Origin: CAZIPZ01 sp964541075
GTDB lineage: Bacteria; Acidobacteriota; Terriglobia; 20CM-2-55-15
Assembly (NCBI GenBank): GCA_964541075.1
Contig: CAZIPZ010000013.1
Coordinates: 1 to 34,329 of the forward strand
Direction: 5' to 3'
DNA: 34,329 bases
Shown piece by piece: positions 1-8,433 of the stretch (positions are counted from its first letter, which is position 1; the number at the start of each line of letters is the position of its first letter). The notes beneath the pieces are model-generated. The model saw only the letters and a list, made by a program, of their open reading frames with translations, had not been told where the DNA came from and ran no database searches. The translations under genes and the position numbers were made by a program.

Positions 1-197
1 ATGAATCGCAGGTGGCGCCGGAGCCGGGAGACAAAGGACTCGACCGTTTCCATACCGGCTATGGAGTTCGAATCATATTGCTGCCGCAATCGGACCGCAC
101 TCTAGCGGGTCCGACCGGCAATCGGGCGATCACGTTCGATATCGCGCGCAGCAACGAGAGCCTTCGTTTTTATTTTAACTTCAACCCAACCTTTTGA
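1..197 (+). CDS. C-terminal end of an outer-membrane beta-barrel protein (partial, Omp85/surface-antigen-like)
   Basis: The frame is open from the window edge to the TGA at 195-197, so this is the 3' end of a gene starting outside the window. About 65 residues are visible. They show alternating hydrophobic strands (HTGYGVRIILL, ITFDIARS, RFYFNFNPTF) and end in a terminal Phe, the usual C-terminal signal recognised by the barrel-assembly machinery. The GYG...DIARS...RFYF pattern resembles the last strands of Omp85/D15 surface-antigen proteins, but too little is present for a firm family call. The next gene starts four bases after the stop, which suggests a shared transcript and possible translational coupling. 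Confidence 0.5.
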   Translation, partial: ESQVAPEPGDKGLDRFHTGYGVRIILLPQSDRTLAGPTGNRAITFDIARSNESLRFYFNFNPTF

Positions 198-201
198 CTT
201 T

Positions 202-1875
202 ATGCGAATGCCCATTCGAACCAACGTTGCTTGCCTTCTTGCGGTGACGCTGCTTGCCGGATTTGTATGTATTGGGGGGCCTCCTCGCGTCTCACGCGTG
301 ATCTGGCGTGATTTCGATATGAAGGACATTCCCGAACCGGCCGAAACCCGTTCGGGCTTTTATGAACAGTTCTTTGAGCGGCAGACCGTAGAGCAGTGGA
401 AGCGCTCGCTGGATGTGGCTCGACTGGCGCGCGGCCTAGCAGGCCGACCGAAGCAGGCGGGCAACGTCAATAGCGTAGACGAGGTTCCAGACTCGAGCTG
501 GTTTACCAATCGCCATCACCTGCGGCCGATGAACATTAGAGAGTTGGTCCGCGGCCCGAACCGGGACGATGCGCCGGATTTCACCGAAGCCGTAATCACG
601 AGAGCAAAAGTGACGGGAATCACGCCGGGTGTGCAGCTTAGAGATCGCAATGGCGACACCTACATTGTGAAGTTTGACCCGGCCGGGTATCCCGAACTTC
701 AATCGGGCGCAGAAGTCATCACCACCAAAATATTTTACGCCGCGGGTTACAACGTCCCGGAGAACTACATCGCCATACTCGATATCCGCAAGATGAAGAT
801 TGCCGAAGATGTGGACATTGTGGACGAGACGACCGGAGAGAAAAGACCTCTCACTCACGACGACCTCGACAGAATGCTGAGCAAAGTCGCCAGGCGTCCT
901 GACGGCCGCTACCGGGTGCTCGCCAGCAAATTCCTTTCGGGAAAACCAAAGGGACCATTTATCCAAGTCGGCATTCGCGCCGATGATCCGAATGACCTCA
1001 TCCCCCATGAGCATCGTCGAGAGCTTCGCGGACTTCACGTGATTTGTACATGGCTCAACCACTGGGACATGAAGGAAGACAACAGTCTCGACATGTATGT
1101 CGAGGAGAACGGCAGGAAGTTCCTCAAGCACTATCTGATTGACTTCGGTTCATCACTCGGCGGGGGATTTTCTCCACTGGAGTACTTTCACGGACGCGAA
1201 TACATCTTCGACTCACGCAGCATCGTGACCGAACTCGTCACCCTGGGATTCCACACGTCGGCCGCGGAAAAATCCGGAGCCCTGGTGTCGCCGGCCATCG
1301 GCATTTTTTCAGCCAAGGACTTCGATCCTGGAGACTGGAAGCCCACATTTCGCGTAATCCCTTTCGACAACATGACGGATGTAGATGCGTTCTGGGCGAC
1401 ACGCATCATTCTTTCGTTTAGCGAACCTGAGCTTCGGGCCATTGTCGGAACGGCGCAGTACTCCAATCCGAGAGACACCGATTACATGGTGAACACCCTG
1501 TTGGAGCGCCGCCGGATTGTCGCCAGTCACTGGTTGAAAAAAGTAAATCCGATCGCACATTTCGGCCTGGAGTCCAATAGAGGCGCGCTTTCTCTCACCT
1601 TTGACGACCTGGTGGCAACCGATGCTGAGTACACTTATCAAATCACTGCCAATCGCTACAAATCCGACAAGAAGACAACAAGAGCCCGCAGCATCATCGT
1701 GGACCGGGACGCACTTGCCGCGGCTCAGGAATACGGCGGCGCCGACGCCTCCGTAGAGATCGAACTGTGGACCAGACGAGACGGCTCTCGCTCCGGCGCT
1801 GTCAAGGTGCACCTATATCCCGCCGCCGATAAACGCGGATACGACATACGCCGCATATCCCGCAGCAATCTCTAG
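202..1875 (+). CDS. Exported protein with protein-kinase-like catalytic signatures (uncharacterised family)
   Basis: 557 residues. An N-terminal hydrophobic segment (about residues 9-25) suggests Sec export or a membrane anchor. The order of motifs is that of a kinase-fold protein: YIVKF with Lys157 (beta3 lysine position), Glu171 in GAEVITTK (alphaC position), H-W-D-M-K-E-D-N at 287-294 (matches HxDxKxxN of the catalytic loop) and DFG at 314-316. Downstream come a region rich in FDNMTD and FWATRI and a C-terminal all-beta tail. The start at 202 follows the upstream stop by four bases and has no clear Shine-Dalgarno; the in-frame ATG at 208 is an alternative. I know the family only as conserved hypotheticals beside OM barrels in Acidobacteria. 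Kinase activity is inferred from motifs; HipA-like or Fam20C/CotH-like folds are the nearest ideas. Confidence 0.7.
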   Translation: MRMPIRTNVACLLAVTLLAGFVCIGGPPRVSRVIWRDFDMKDIPEPAETRSGFYEQFFERQTVEQWKRSLDVARLARGLAGRPKQAGNVNSVDEVPDSSWFTNRHHLRPMNIRELVRGPNRDDAPDFTEAVITRAKVTGITPGVQLRDRNGDTYIVKFDPAGYPELQSGAEVITTKIFYAAGYNVPENYIAILDIRKMKIAEDVDIVDETTGEKRPLTHDDLDRMLSKVARRPDGRYRVLASKFLSGKPKGPFIQVGIRADDPNDLIPHEHRRELRGLHVICTWLNHWDMKEDNSLDMYVEENGRKFLKHYLIDFGSSLGGGFSPLEYFHGREYIFDSRSIVTELVTLGFHTSAAEKSGALVSPAIGIFSAKDFDPGDWKPTFRVIPFDNMTDVDAFWATRIILSFSEPELRAIVGTAQYSNPRDTDYMVNTLLERRRIVASHWLKKVNPIAHFGLESNRGALSLTFDDLVATDAEYTYQITANRYKSDKKTTRARSIIVDRDALAAAQEYGGADASVEIELWTRRDGSRSGAVKVHLYPAADKRGYDIRRISRSNL

Positions 1876-2032
1876 CGTCCTGTCTCTCAAGTGCGCATAC
1901 TTCGGAAACGAGACGCTAGAACCCGATTCAGAAAATAACCTCAATTTACATCGGCATTTCGCTGAAGCTGAACTTGTGTTCTAATTCATCCAACTCGAAT
2001 ACAGTCGGATTCCGTATTAAAAAGGAGGGAGT

Positions 2033-3169
2033 ATGTCAGTGAAGAAGTGCGCGATTGCGCTTCTGTTTTTAGCGGTTTTGGGAATCAGTCTGGCCGGACC
2101 AACTGAAAAAATTCTGGTCGCGCAGGAAAAGGGCGGCGGGGACACCACGGGCCCCTATGAAGTTGTTCCAAACTGGCCAATGCCGGTAAGCAACGACGGT
2201 TACGGCTGGGGTTCGATACCGGCCGTTTTCGCCGAAAGTCCAAATCGCGTATTCGTATTCATGCGCGGAGAGCTGCCAGCGATTAAACCGCTTGGCACTG
2301 AAGGCGACATCAAGGGTAGATACATTGATCTCCTCCAACAGGTGCTCAATCAGTCGAGACAGAAGGCGCGCATCCAACACCTCCTAATGATCTTTGACAG
2401 CAACGGCAAACTCGTGGATTCCTGGGAACAGCACAACGCCCTTTTCACGAGCCCTCATCGAGTCCAGATCAGCCCTTATGATCCGCAAAAAGCGGTGTGG
2501 CTGATCGATGCATCCGGGCATCAAATCTTCAAGATGAGTAACGACGGAAAGAAGATCCTTCTCAAAATGGGTGAAAAGGACAAGCCCGGCAATGACAAGA
2601 CGCACTTCAATCAGCCCTCTGACATGGCGTTCATGCCGAACGGCGACTTCTACGTCACCGATGGATACAAGAACACGCGCGTCGTCAAGTTCGACAAAGA
2701 CGGCAACTACCTGATGGAATGGGGCAAGCCCGGAACCGGTCCGAGTGAGTTCAACACCGTTCACGGAATCGCAATCGATGCGAAGCGGCGGCTGTATGTT
2801 TCCGACAGGGAGAACGCCCGCATTCAGGTTTTCGACGAAAACGGGAAGTTTATCGAACAGTGGCCGAATATCCCGCACCCGTACTTCGTGTATATGTCAA
2901 AAGACCAGCACGTATGGGTGGGAGATGGACTGACCCACAAGATCCTGAAGTTCGATCTGAACGGCAAACTCCTCTACTCGTGGGGAACGTTTGGCGTCGT
3001 GCCCGGCAGTCTCTGGGGACCGCATCAATTGAGCGTGGATACGGAAGGCAACCTTTACGTGGCTAACGCGCAAGGAAATAACGTCGTGAAGTTCCGTCCG
3101 AAGAAGGGCGCCGATCCCGCGAAACTGATCGGTCAGCCCTATTCGCTCCCGATGACTTCAGGCCAGTAG
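2033..3169 (+). CDS. Secreted NHL-repeat six-bladed beta-propeller protein
   Basis: 378 residues with a Sec signal peptide (KK then a hydrophobic core, about residues 1-21). From about residue 110 to 365 there are repeated NHL-type units: FDSNGKLVDSW, FKMSNDGKKIL, YVTDGYKNTRVVKFDKDG, YVSDRENARIQVFDENGK, ILKFDLNGKLLYSWG and YVANAQGNNVVKFRP. Each pairs an (L/V)YVxD strand with a (V/I)xxFDxxG turn. The fold is that of peptidyl-alpha-hydroxyglycine lyase-like and other NHL scaffold proteins, which bind ligands or proteins outside the cytoplasm. Enzymatic activity cannot be told from the sequence. The ATG at 2033 has a strong AGGAGGGA Shine-Dalgarno just upstream. The gene stands alone and is closed by the hairpin at 3181-3228. 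Confidence 0.85.
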   Translation: MSVKKCAIALLFLAVLGISLAGPTEKILVAQEKGGGDTTGPYEVVPNWPMPVSNDGYGWGSIPAVFAESPNRVFVFMRGELPAIKPLGTEGDIKGRYIDLLQQVLNQSRQKARIQHLLMIFDSNGKLVDSWEQHNALFTSPHRVQISPYDPQKAVWLIDASGHQIFKMSNDGKKILLKMGEKDKPGNDKTHFNQPSDMAFMPNGDFYVTDGYKNTRVVKFDKDGNYLMEWGKPGTGPSEFNTVHGIAIDAKRRLYVSDRENARIQVFDENGKFIEQWPNIPHPYFVYMSKDQHVWVGDGLTHKILKFDLNGKLLYSWGTFGVVPGSLWGPHQLSVDTEGNLYVANAQGNNVVKFRPKKGADPAKLIGQPYSLPMTSGQ

Positions 3170-3180
3170 AGACGGAAAAA

Positions 3181-3228
3181 AGAGGGCCAGAGCAATTTCT
3201 TGCAGTTCAGAAATTGCTCCTGCCCTCT
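3181..3228. terminator. Bidirectional hairpin terminator between convergent genes; copy 1 of a repeated palindrome
   Basis: An 18-bp stem with one 2x2 internal loop: AGAGGGC (3181-3187) pairs with GCCCTCT (3222-3228), and GAGCAATTTCT (3190-3200) pairs perfectly with AGAAATTGCTC (3209-3219); the loop has 8 nt. A run of A on the 5' side (3176-3181) gives a T tract for the minus-strand gene, and TTTCTCCC follows on the plus side. It lies between the stop of the NHL gene (3169) and the end of the cytochrome gene (3236), so it can serve both. The arm GAGCAA...TTGCTC flanked by a GGG(C/A)CAG / CTG(C/T)CC outer arm recurs at 17032-17079. Confidence 0.8.
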
Positions 3229-3235
3229 TTCTCCC

Positions 3236-4854
3236 TCATTGCGATACCTGGATCTTCCCAACGACCATTACTGCGGCGCCGGTCGACATCGCCTCATAAT
3301 AGCGGACGAAACGCTTCGGCTCCGAAGCGTTGTACCTTCGCAGATTGTCAGCCCACCGGAAAGAAATCGGTTGAAACCACAGCTCTGCCGAAACCTGATA
3401 GGGCCCCTCCGCACCATTTAAAGGGATCGAATATCGAATTCTGTCCTCTCCCGCTCCGAAATCCGCGTCCTCTACGGCCTCGCCCTGCGGTGCGATCGCC
3501 GCATCCACGCCAGCCTTCCGGAATCCTTTCGGCAGCAGCCGATTGTCTTTAATAAATCGGACCGCCGTCAGCAGGCCTGTCGTCGGAAGGGTATTCGTCC
3601 CAACCATGATGTCCTCATAAATCTGCACTTGATCCGAGCTGCTGATTTCCAAGTAATGGGGCTCAAACCGCAGAGGGTCGGCGTCGTTATCATTGCCCTG
3701 AATGGACCCGTCGGGTCGAAGGGCGCCGGATTCAAAAATTGTTCGATTGTTTCGATCCTTGATCGTCACATGCAGCCAAGCTCGTCTGGAAGGATAAGCA
3801 GTGGGAAACTTGTGGCCGGTCAAGTTCCGGACTGAGATGTCCGCGTGAAGCCTGNNNNNNNNNNTGAGGCGTTCGCGATTGCGCTAATCGAGACATCCGC
3901 AGTCTGTGACTTCAGATGTTCGATGGTGCGCGAAGCCGCAGATTCGAACTCTTCCGGCATCGCGACGACATCGAGCTCATGCCGATAGCGGTTCAGCATT
4001 CTCAGCATGAAAAAGTTTCCGCCGAGAAAGACGTGCCGCGATACTCCTTCGCGAAACTTTCCCAACGCGCTCGTCATGCGCACCGGCTCCTGAACGACAG
4101 GCATGTGACAGCTCTGGCAACTTTGTTTGTCGCGAAAATCGCTGTTGAGCCATTCCTGGTAGGGCATCTGTTCGGGAAGTTGACCAATCACCTTGCCGTC
4201 AGGCCCTAGAGCTTTCGTTATGAGCGTATGGCACGTGGCGCACAGCTCCGATTGACGGACATGATCGCTTTCGATCGGTCGATAGCCGCCGGTGGACGTG
4301 CGCATAATCCGGTGCTCTCCATCGTCGATCTTGAATGGACCATACTCCTCTCGCTCTCCGACGGCCTTCGCCGTGTCAATGACGAAACCGCCGACAAAAC
4401 TCTCGGGCGCACCCAGCTTGTCCTTGGTGATTTGATGACATAACGAGCACGAAACTCCGTCCAGAGCGAGCTCCGACATGCGCTCCGGCGAGTCCCCGGC
4501 GATGTGCGAAAAGACTCCGGCATCTTGTCCCTGAAAATGCGATTGAACTCGCGCCATCGGCATATGGCACTTTGCACACTCGTCTTCGATTTCCTTTGCG
4601 GCGCCGGCGTGATCCAGCGTCTCGCGCCGTACGCTCGCCTGCCAATACGGATCGCGGGCGGAGTTGGCCATCATCGTGGGACGCCAGGCCGTGCCAATTG
4701 AGATATCCTCCCCTGTCACCGTCGAAAGGGTGTTGTGACAGGCGAAACAGCGATCCGATGTTTGAAACAATTCCTTCGTGATCTTTTGAGCAGGCATCGG
4801 AACAGATAACACCACGAGCACCGCGACGAGGACTGCCAAATGACGGATTCCCAT
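3236..4854 (-). CDS. Periplasmic multiheme cytochrome c (at least five hemes), interrupted by an assembly gap
   Basis: Read on the minus strand, a Sec signal peptide (residues 1-23) is followed by five CxxCH heme motifs: CFACH 36-40, CAKCH 93-97, CSLCH 136-140, CATCH 205-209 and CQSCH 246-250. The N run at 3855-3864 then breaks the frame. Past it, the other frame continues with DISVRNLTGHKFPTAYPS and about 200 residues of beta-rich sequence (to 3236), a C-terminal region known to me from multiheme cytochromes of the c554-like type. I treat the two pieces as one gene of about 535 residues plus an unknown number of missing residues; the apparent frameshift is most likely due to the placeholder gap length. 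A role in periplasmic electron transfer is inferred. Its ATG (4854) directly abuts the upstream TGA (4855-4857), giving translational coupling with the cytochrome-barrel gene. Confidence 0.8.
3855..3864. other. Assembly gap (10 N) inside the multiheme cytochrome gene
   Basis: Ten N bases at a scaffold join. The reading frames on the two sides differ, so the real gap cannot be exactly 10 bases if the gene is intact. Confidence 0.95.
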
Positions 4855-5973
4855 TCACCAACCCTCACGAAATCCGCCGTCGAACCAGTCCCAAAGCACG
4901 TAAAACATCAATTGCGTCGATCGGAGGCCAGAGTCGTTGATCGGACGGCGCACCCCAACGTTCAGGCGAACGTGTTGCCGCTTATTAAGAGTGACCTGCA
5001 TTTGTGGAACGGCATCCCAGTTTGTCTTCGCTCCTGCTTCAAAATCCTTATCCGCCAGAATTTCCACCATGGGAGTCCAGCTCCGGTCGAACCCCTGATT
5101 CCCCGCGAGAGTCTTGCCGACTGTTGCGCGCCAATAGCCGGCCCGGGCCGATTTCCGGGAGTCCGTCGGCGCCTCGACCCCGCCTTGAAGCTGAAGAAAG
5201 GCGAGCCCTGGAAACGCTTGGCCGAAAGCGCCGAAGGTTTCGAAGACCGTCACGCCTGAACCGAAGCCCAGATGCTTGTTGCCTACAGGTGCAATCGCCT
5301 CCCCCTGCAAACTGAAAATGGATCCTGAACGACGATTTTGAAATACGACGCGCTTGTATCCGATAACCATGTCGCCTATGCCGCCCACCCAACTTCCGGG
5401 ATTTCGCTCGAGGAACTGAAACGGCGCTCCAATCTCGATCTGATTCCGCGCACCAAAACGTTTTTCGTAGACGAATGTGGTGGAGACGCCGCCGGCGCCA
5501 TTTGTATTCAGCGATGTGGTGATGAGCGCTTCATCCTCAGGAAAAGCCTTTTCAGTCACCAACGCACGAGGAAAGTTCAGTTCGCCTAGAGGCCAGGAGG
5601 AATCCCTGCAAAGGCTTCGAAGATACCCGATGACGCTGCGAATTTGATCCGGGCTGAGGGCATCAGCAAATGACGGCATGATCTCCGAAAACCCCCGGGC
5701 GGGCCCCCCTTCATGAATCGTCGCCCTCCAGTCGTAGGTCTTTTCTCGCGTACTGCCGTTGCAATCGGAGAAGTCCGGAAAGGTCGATGGCGGTTCGAAT
5801 CCCAGCGTGCTTTGAGGTTGCCCTTTGCCGCCAGGACCGTGACATCCGATGCAGGCTGCTTCGAAAATCTCCTTTCCGGTTCCAAGTTTCAACTCCAGCT
5901 GCGCCTGGGACCTCAGAACAGCCGGCATCAAAAATATGGCGATAATCAGCGGAAGCAGAGACGTTGGTTTCAT
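4855..5973 (-). CDS. Class I cytochrome c domain fused to an outer-membrane barrel-like domain
   Basis: 372 residues from the chosen ATG at 5973. An in-frame ATG 25 codons upstream (6048) would place charged residues before the signal peptide, so the start giving MKPTSLLPLIIAIF is preferred. Residues 1-24 are a signal peptide. Residues 30-125 form a small cytochrome c: CIGCH at 41-45, then IMPSF with Met99 as likely distal ligand, then LSPDQIRSVIGYLRSLC. From about 135 to the end the sequence is alternating beta-strand, glycine- and aromatic-rich (FVYEKRFGARNQIEIGAPF ... LMFYVLWDWF), like an OM barrel of the transporter/phenol-degradation type. The product could carry electrons at or across the outer membrane. 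It is the first gene of a coupled pair with the multiheme cytochrome. Confidence 0.75.
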   Translation of the reverse strand: MKPTSLLPLIIAIFLMPAVLRSQAQLELKLGTGKEIFEAACIGCHGPGGKGQPQSTLGFEPPSTFPDFSDCNGSTREKTYDWRATIHEGGPARGFSEIMPSFADALSPDQIRSVIGYLRSLCRDSSWPLGELNFPRALVTEKAFPEDEALITTSLNTNGAGGVSTTFVYEKRFGARNQIEIGAPFQFLERNPGSWVGGIGDMVIGYKRVVFQNRRSGSIFSLQGEAIAPVGNKHLGFGSGVTVFETFGAFGQAFPGLAFLQLQGGVEAPTDSRKSARAGYWRATVGKTLAGNQGFDRSWTPMVEILADKDFEAGAKTNWDAVPQMQVTLNKRQHVRLNVGVRRPINDSGLRSTQLMFYVLWDWFDGGFREGW

Positions 5974-6048
5974 CCTAGATAAAAGCGGTGCGACTATATA
6001 CTGTTTTAAACGGTTTAAGAAGCCCCGCCGGGTATAGGTACAGCGCAC

Positions 6049-6265
6049 CTGCGGGTGCCAGAATGAGCACGTTAGGACTGCTCAACGGAATCGGCCGGAC
6101 CATGGAAGCCGTTGAGAAACTACCATGCACATCTTGACGATGTGGAAGCTTCTGGTCAATTGGATGTTGAGCGTCCTCAGGTTGTTATCTGTTCTGGAAG
6201 GCGCTCACAAACGCGATAAAAAGAAGGCTGGAGTCTTTAGCAGCCCGAGTCGGCAACCTGAATGC
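6049..6265. other. Intergenic stretch without a recognisable gene
   Basis: Between the divergent cytochrome-barrel gene (-) and the small lipoprotein gene (+). Open frames here have no coding character. A short palindrome GCACC-TGCG-GGTGC lies at about 6045-6058. The stretch presumably carries divergent promoters and the lipoprotein leader, but I see no clear -35/-10 pair. Confidence 0.4.
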
Positions 6266-6295
6266 TGGTCTCCCACCAAAAGTCACAGGAGACCA
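6266..6295 (+). promoter_or_regulatory. Hairpin that sequesters the Shine-Dalgarno of the small lipoprotein gene
   Basis: TGGTCTCC (6266-6273) is perfectly complementary to GGAGACCA (6288-6295), an 8-bp stem with a 14-nt loop. The right arm contains most of the only plausible ribosome-binding site (AGGAG, 6287-6291) for the TTG start at 6300. Folding would hide the site, so translation could depend on temperature, a trans-acting RNA or a protein. The pairing is seen directly; the regulatory role is inferred. Confidence 0.5.
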
Positions 6296-6299
6296 CATC

Positions 6300-6425
6300 T
6301 TGAAACGTATCTTTTTCACCATCCTTATGCTGTCTCTGCTGGCGGCATGCAATCCGGCGGATCAGGAAACAGCGAATCGAATCGGTAGAAGCATTCGATG
6401 TATGTGGAGCGGCGCCTGCGGATAG
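6300..6425 (+). CDS. Small lipoprotein (41 aa, TTG start)
   Basis: Reading from TTG at 6300 gives MKRIFFTILMLSLLAACNPA followed by about 20 residues, with the stop TAG at 6423-6425. Features are two basic residues, a hydrophobic core and a textbook lipobox LAAC, so Cys17 would be lipidated by signal peptidase II. The mature part is only 25 residues (polar, then IRCMWSGACG). AGGAG at 6287-6291 lies 8 nt before the TTG. The size and overall form resemble entericidin-type or other tiny OM lipoproteins, but I cannot assign a family. It runs convergently toward the patatin gene, whose end is 33 bases away. Confidence 0.6.
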   Translation: MKRIFFTILMLSLLAACNPADQETANRIGRSIRCMWSGACG

Positions 6426-6458
6426 ATCGAAGTTTGGGGTTGTCGATACTCGGATTGG

Positions 6459-8276
6459 TTAGGCAGTCACGCTTTGCGACTCGGAAAACCGGGACTGTAG
6501 TTGACCGACCGCGTGGTCATACCCGATTTGGACGGCCTCGTCGATCGCCATCCATTCGAACATGCCGATCGATTCGACAGGAGGCTTAAGGTACAGGTCG
6601 ATATTTCGTTTCATCGCCTCCGCTGCGATGACGCTGTTCAACATGACCGTTCGCATGACAATGCTGAAGACGTTAGGAACAGCGCCGCCCGATGACGGGC
6701 CGGAGCGCAGGATGCGCTGGGTTTCCCATCGTTCCGAATTTCCGTTGCCGGGAGCAGTCAGGTCTCGTCGGACGCTGACGTCCACCGCGATCACATAGCC
6801 GCCACAAAGCTTCTGCATGACATCCACTGGAAGGTTGTTGATCAAAGCTCCGTCGACGACAATATCGCCGTTGTGAAAGACCGGGGCATCAAGCGCAGGG
6901 AGCGCACTGGACGCATGCACACACTCATGAAAGAGGCCTCGACGGTGAATGAGCATTTCGCCGCGGCTCAGGTTGCACGACACTCCAAAGTAGCTGCGCC
7001 ACTGGTCTTCAATTCGGTTTCCTCCAAGCAGGCTTTCAAAGAGAGACGTTGCCTTGCGAGCCGTAACTATAGAAACGAGTGGCAAGGTGTAATCGCCGCG
7101 AATCGGATGGTTGCGAAACGCCCTGCGATTCGCCTCGATCATTTCCTCGGCGTCCCAGCCCAACGCCCATTCCGCGGCTATAAGCGCCCCAATGCTGGCG
7201 CCACCGACAAAGTCGATCGGCACACCGGCCTCCTGCAAAGCTCGAATCACGCCGATGTGAGCAAAGCCACGGGCGCCGCCGCCTCCAAGCACAAGGCCTG
7301 TCGCACGTCCCGCCACAATGCGGGCCAAGCGATCGAAGTCCTGGGAAGCATAGATCCATAAGTGATAGTGTCCATCGACGGGGATTCTGTCGAGCCATCC
7401 TGACGCGCCCGAGGCAGTTCGGCTCAACCCGGTATGCAGAAGCACCAAATCCTTTCCGGCAGCGGAATGCTCGATGCCGCACGCGCGCAGCCAGCCTTCT
7501 GCGTCGGTTTCAGCCGGAAGATCGCCTGGAACAACGATCAGAATTCGATCGGAATGGCGAATGACCCGCTCGGTCCAAGACGACGGCTCTGCATCGGCCT
7601 CGTAGACTGCAAATCGATTTTGTCTCTCTTGGGCCGATAGATAGTTCGTGACGTCAATGCTGCTCGGCGCGTCGATAGCGATGGATGAAGATCGAGCTCC
7701 AAGTTGGGAGTCCAGTTTTTCGGCATTGACGTGACAAGTGGCGCCGATGCGCGAAAGCGCTTCCGCGAATTGCTGAGCGAAACCGGCAAGAGAAACATTT
7801 TTCGTTCCCGCGACAATGCCGATGGTGAGAGGCCGATTATGACGTTCTTTTACATTGACCTGCCTCAGTCGTCCCACGAGAAGCCGGGCCATATGCTTCA
7901 TGATTTCAGGATGTGAAGCTTCGAGGCGCTCGAAACCCCTGCGTTTCAGGCGCACCAGAAGGCTGGGACGAATCGCCCTCACCGTCGCCGAACGGCGCTC
8001 GTCGGCAATGATCGCCATTTCACCAACCGACTCACCTGGTGAGATTTCACCAACGGCGTCCTCAACGCCCTGCTCTCTCTGAGCGAAAGCCCGCAACCGT
8101 CCGCTAAGCACGACGTACAGGCAATCCCCGGTCTCGCCCTCAGTCATCAGGACTTCACCGGCGTCGAGCGTCACCCACTCCAACTCCTGTTCGACGCTTG
8201 CGAACGTCGCTCCATCCAAATCCCTGAAAAGGTCGGTTGAAGCAAGGTATCGCCGCATTTCATCTAGCTGTGGCAT
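6459..8276 (-). CDS. Cyclic-nucleotide-binding patatin-like phospholipase (NTE/YlbK-type)
   Basis: 605 residues from the ATG at 8276, chosen over one 21 bases upstream because GGGAG lies 6 nt before it. Residues about 10-125 are a cNMP-binding domain (LDAGEVLMTEGETGDCLYVVLSGRLRA-type strands, then GEISPGESVGEMAI). A linker domain (about 148-325) has an alternating alpha/beta pattern, as in bacterial NTE-like proteins. The patatin domain follows: oxyanion GGGGARG at 331-337, nucleophile elbow GASIG with Ser361, and the catalytic Asp475 in DGA. The enzyme should hydrolyse phospholipid or lysophospholipid acyl esters, with binding of a nucleotide controlling it. No signal peptide is visible, so it is cytoplasmic or membrane-associated. 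It is transcribed alone, divergent from the gene at 8434. Confidence 0.9.
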   Translation of the reverse strand: MPQLDEMRRYLASTDLFRDLDGATFASVEQELEWVTLDAGEVLMTEGETGDCLYVVLSGRLRAFAQREQGVEDAVGEISPGESVGEMAIIADERRSATVRAIRPSLLVRLKRRGFERLEASHPEIMKHMARLLVGRLRQVNVKERHNRPLTIGIVAGTKNVSLAGFAQQFAEALSRIGATCHVNAEKLDSQLGARSSSIAIDAPSSIDVTNYLSAQERQNRFAVYEADAEPSSWTERVIRHSDRILIVVPGDLPAETDAEGWLRACGIEHSAAGKDLVLLHTGLSRTASGASGWLDRIPVDGHYHLWIYASQDFDRLARIVAGRATGLVLGGGGARGFAHIGVIRALQEAGVPIDFVGGASIGALIAAEWALGWDAEEMIEANRRAFRNHPIRGDYTLPLVSIVTARKATSLFESLLGGNRIEDQWRSYFGVSCNLSRGEMLIHRRGLFHECVHASSALPALDAPVFHNGDIVVDGALINNLPVDVMQKLCGGYVIAVDVSVRRDLTAPGNGNSERWETQRILRSGPSSGGAVPNVFSIVMRTVMLNSVIAAEAMKRNIDLYLKPPVESIGMFEWMAIDEAVQIGYDHAVGQLQSRFSESQSVTA

Positions 8277-8433
8277 TAGGATCTCCCATTCCAGCATATC
8301 GGCAGACGGAGGTTTCAGGATTAGCGCAAAGCCAAATGATTTCTATCATTCACCGGAGACTTCAAAACCCTGGCTTCCCGATTTTCGCTTTTGCATCGAG
8401 CATCCCCTTTCGACCGGTGGTACGCTCAGAGAT

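Noticed and set aside
6125..6589. Two plus-strand open frames (87 and 63 residues) around the small lipoprotein
   Set aside because: They have no ribosome-binding site or family features. One overlaps the better-supported lipoprotein in another frame, and the other runs antisense into the patatin gene.
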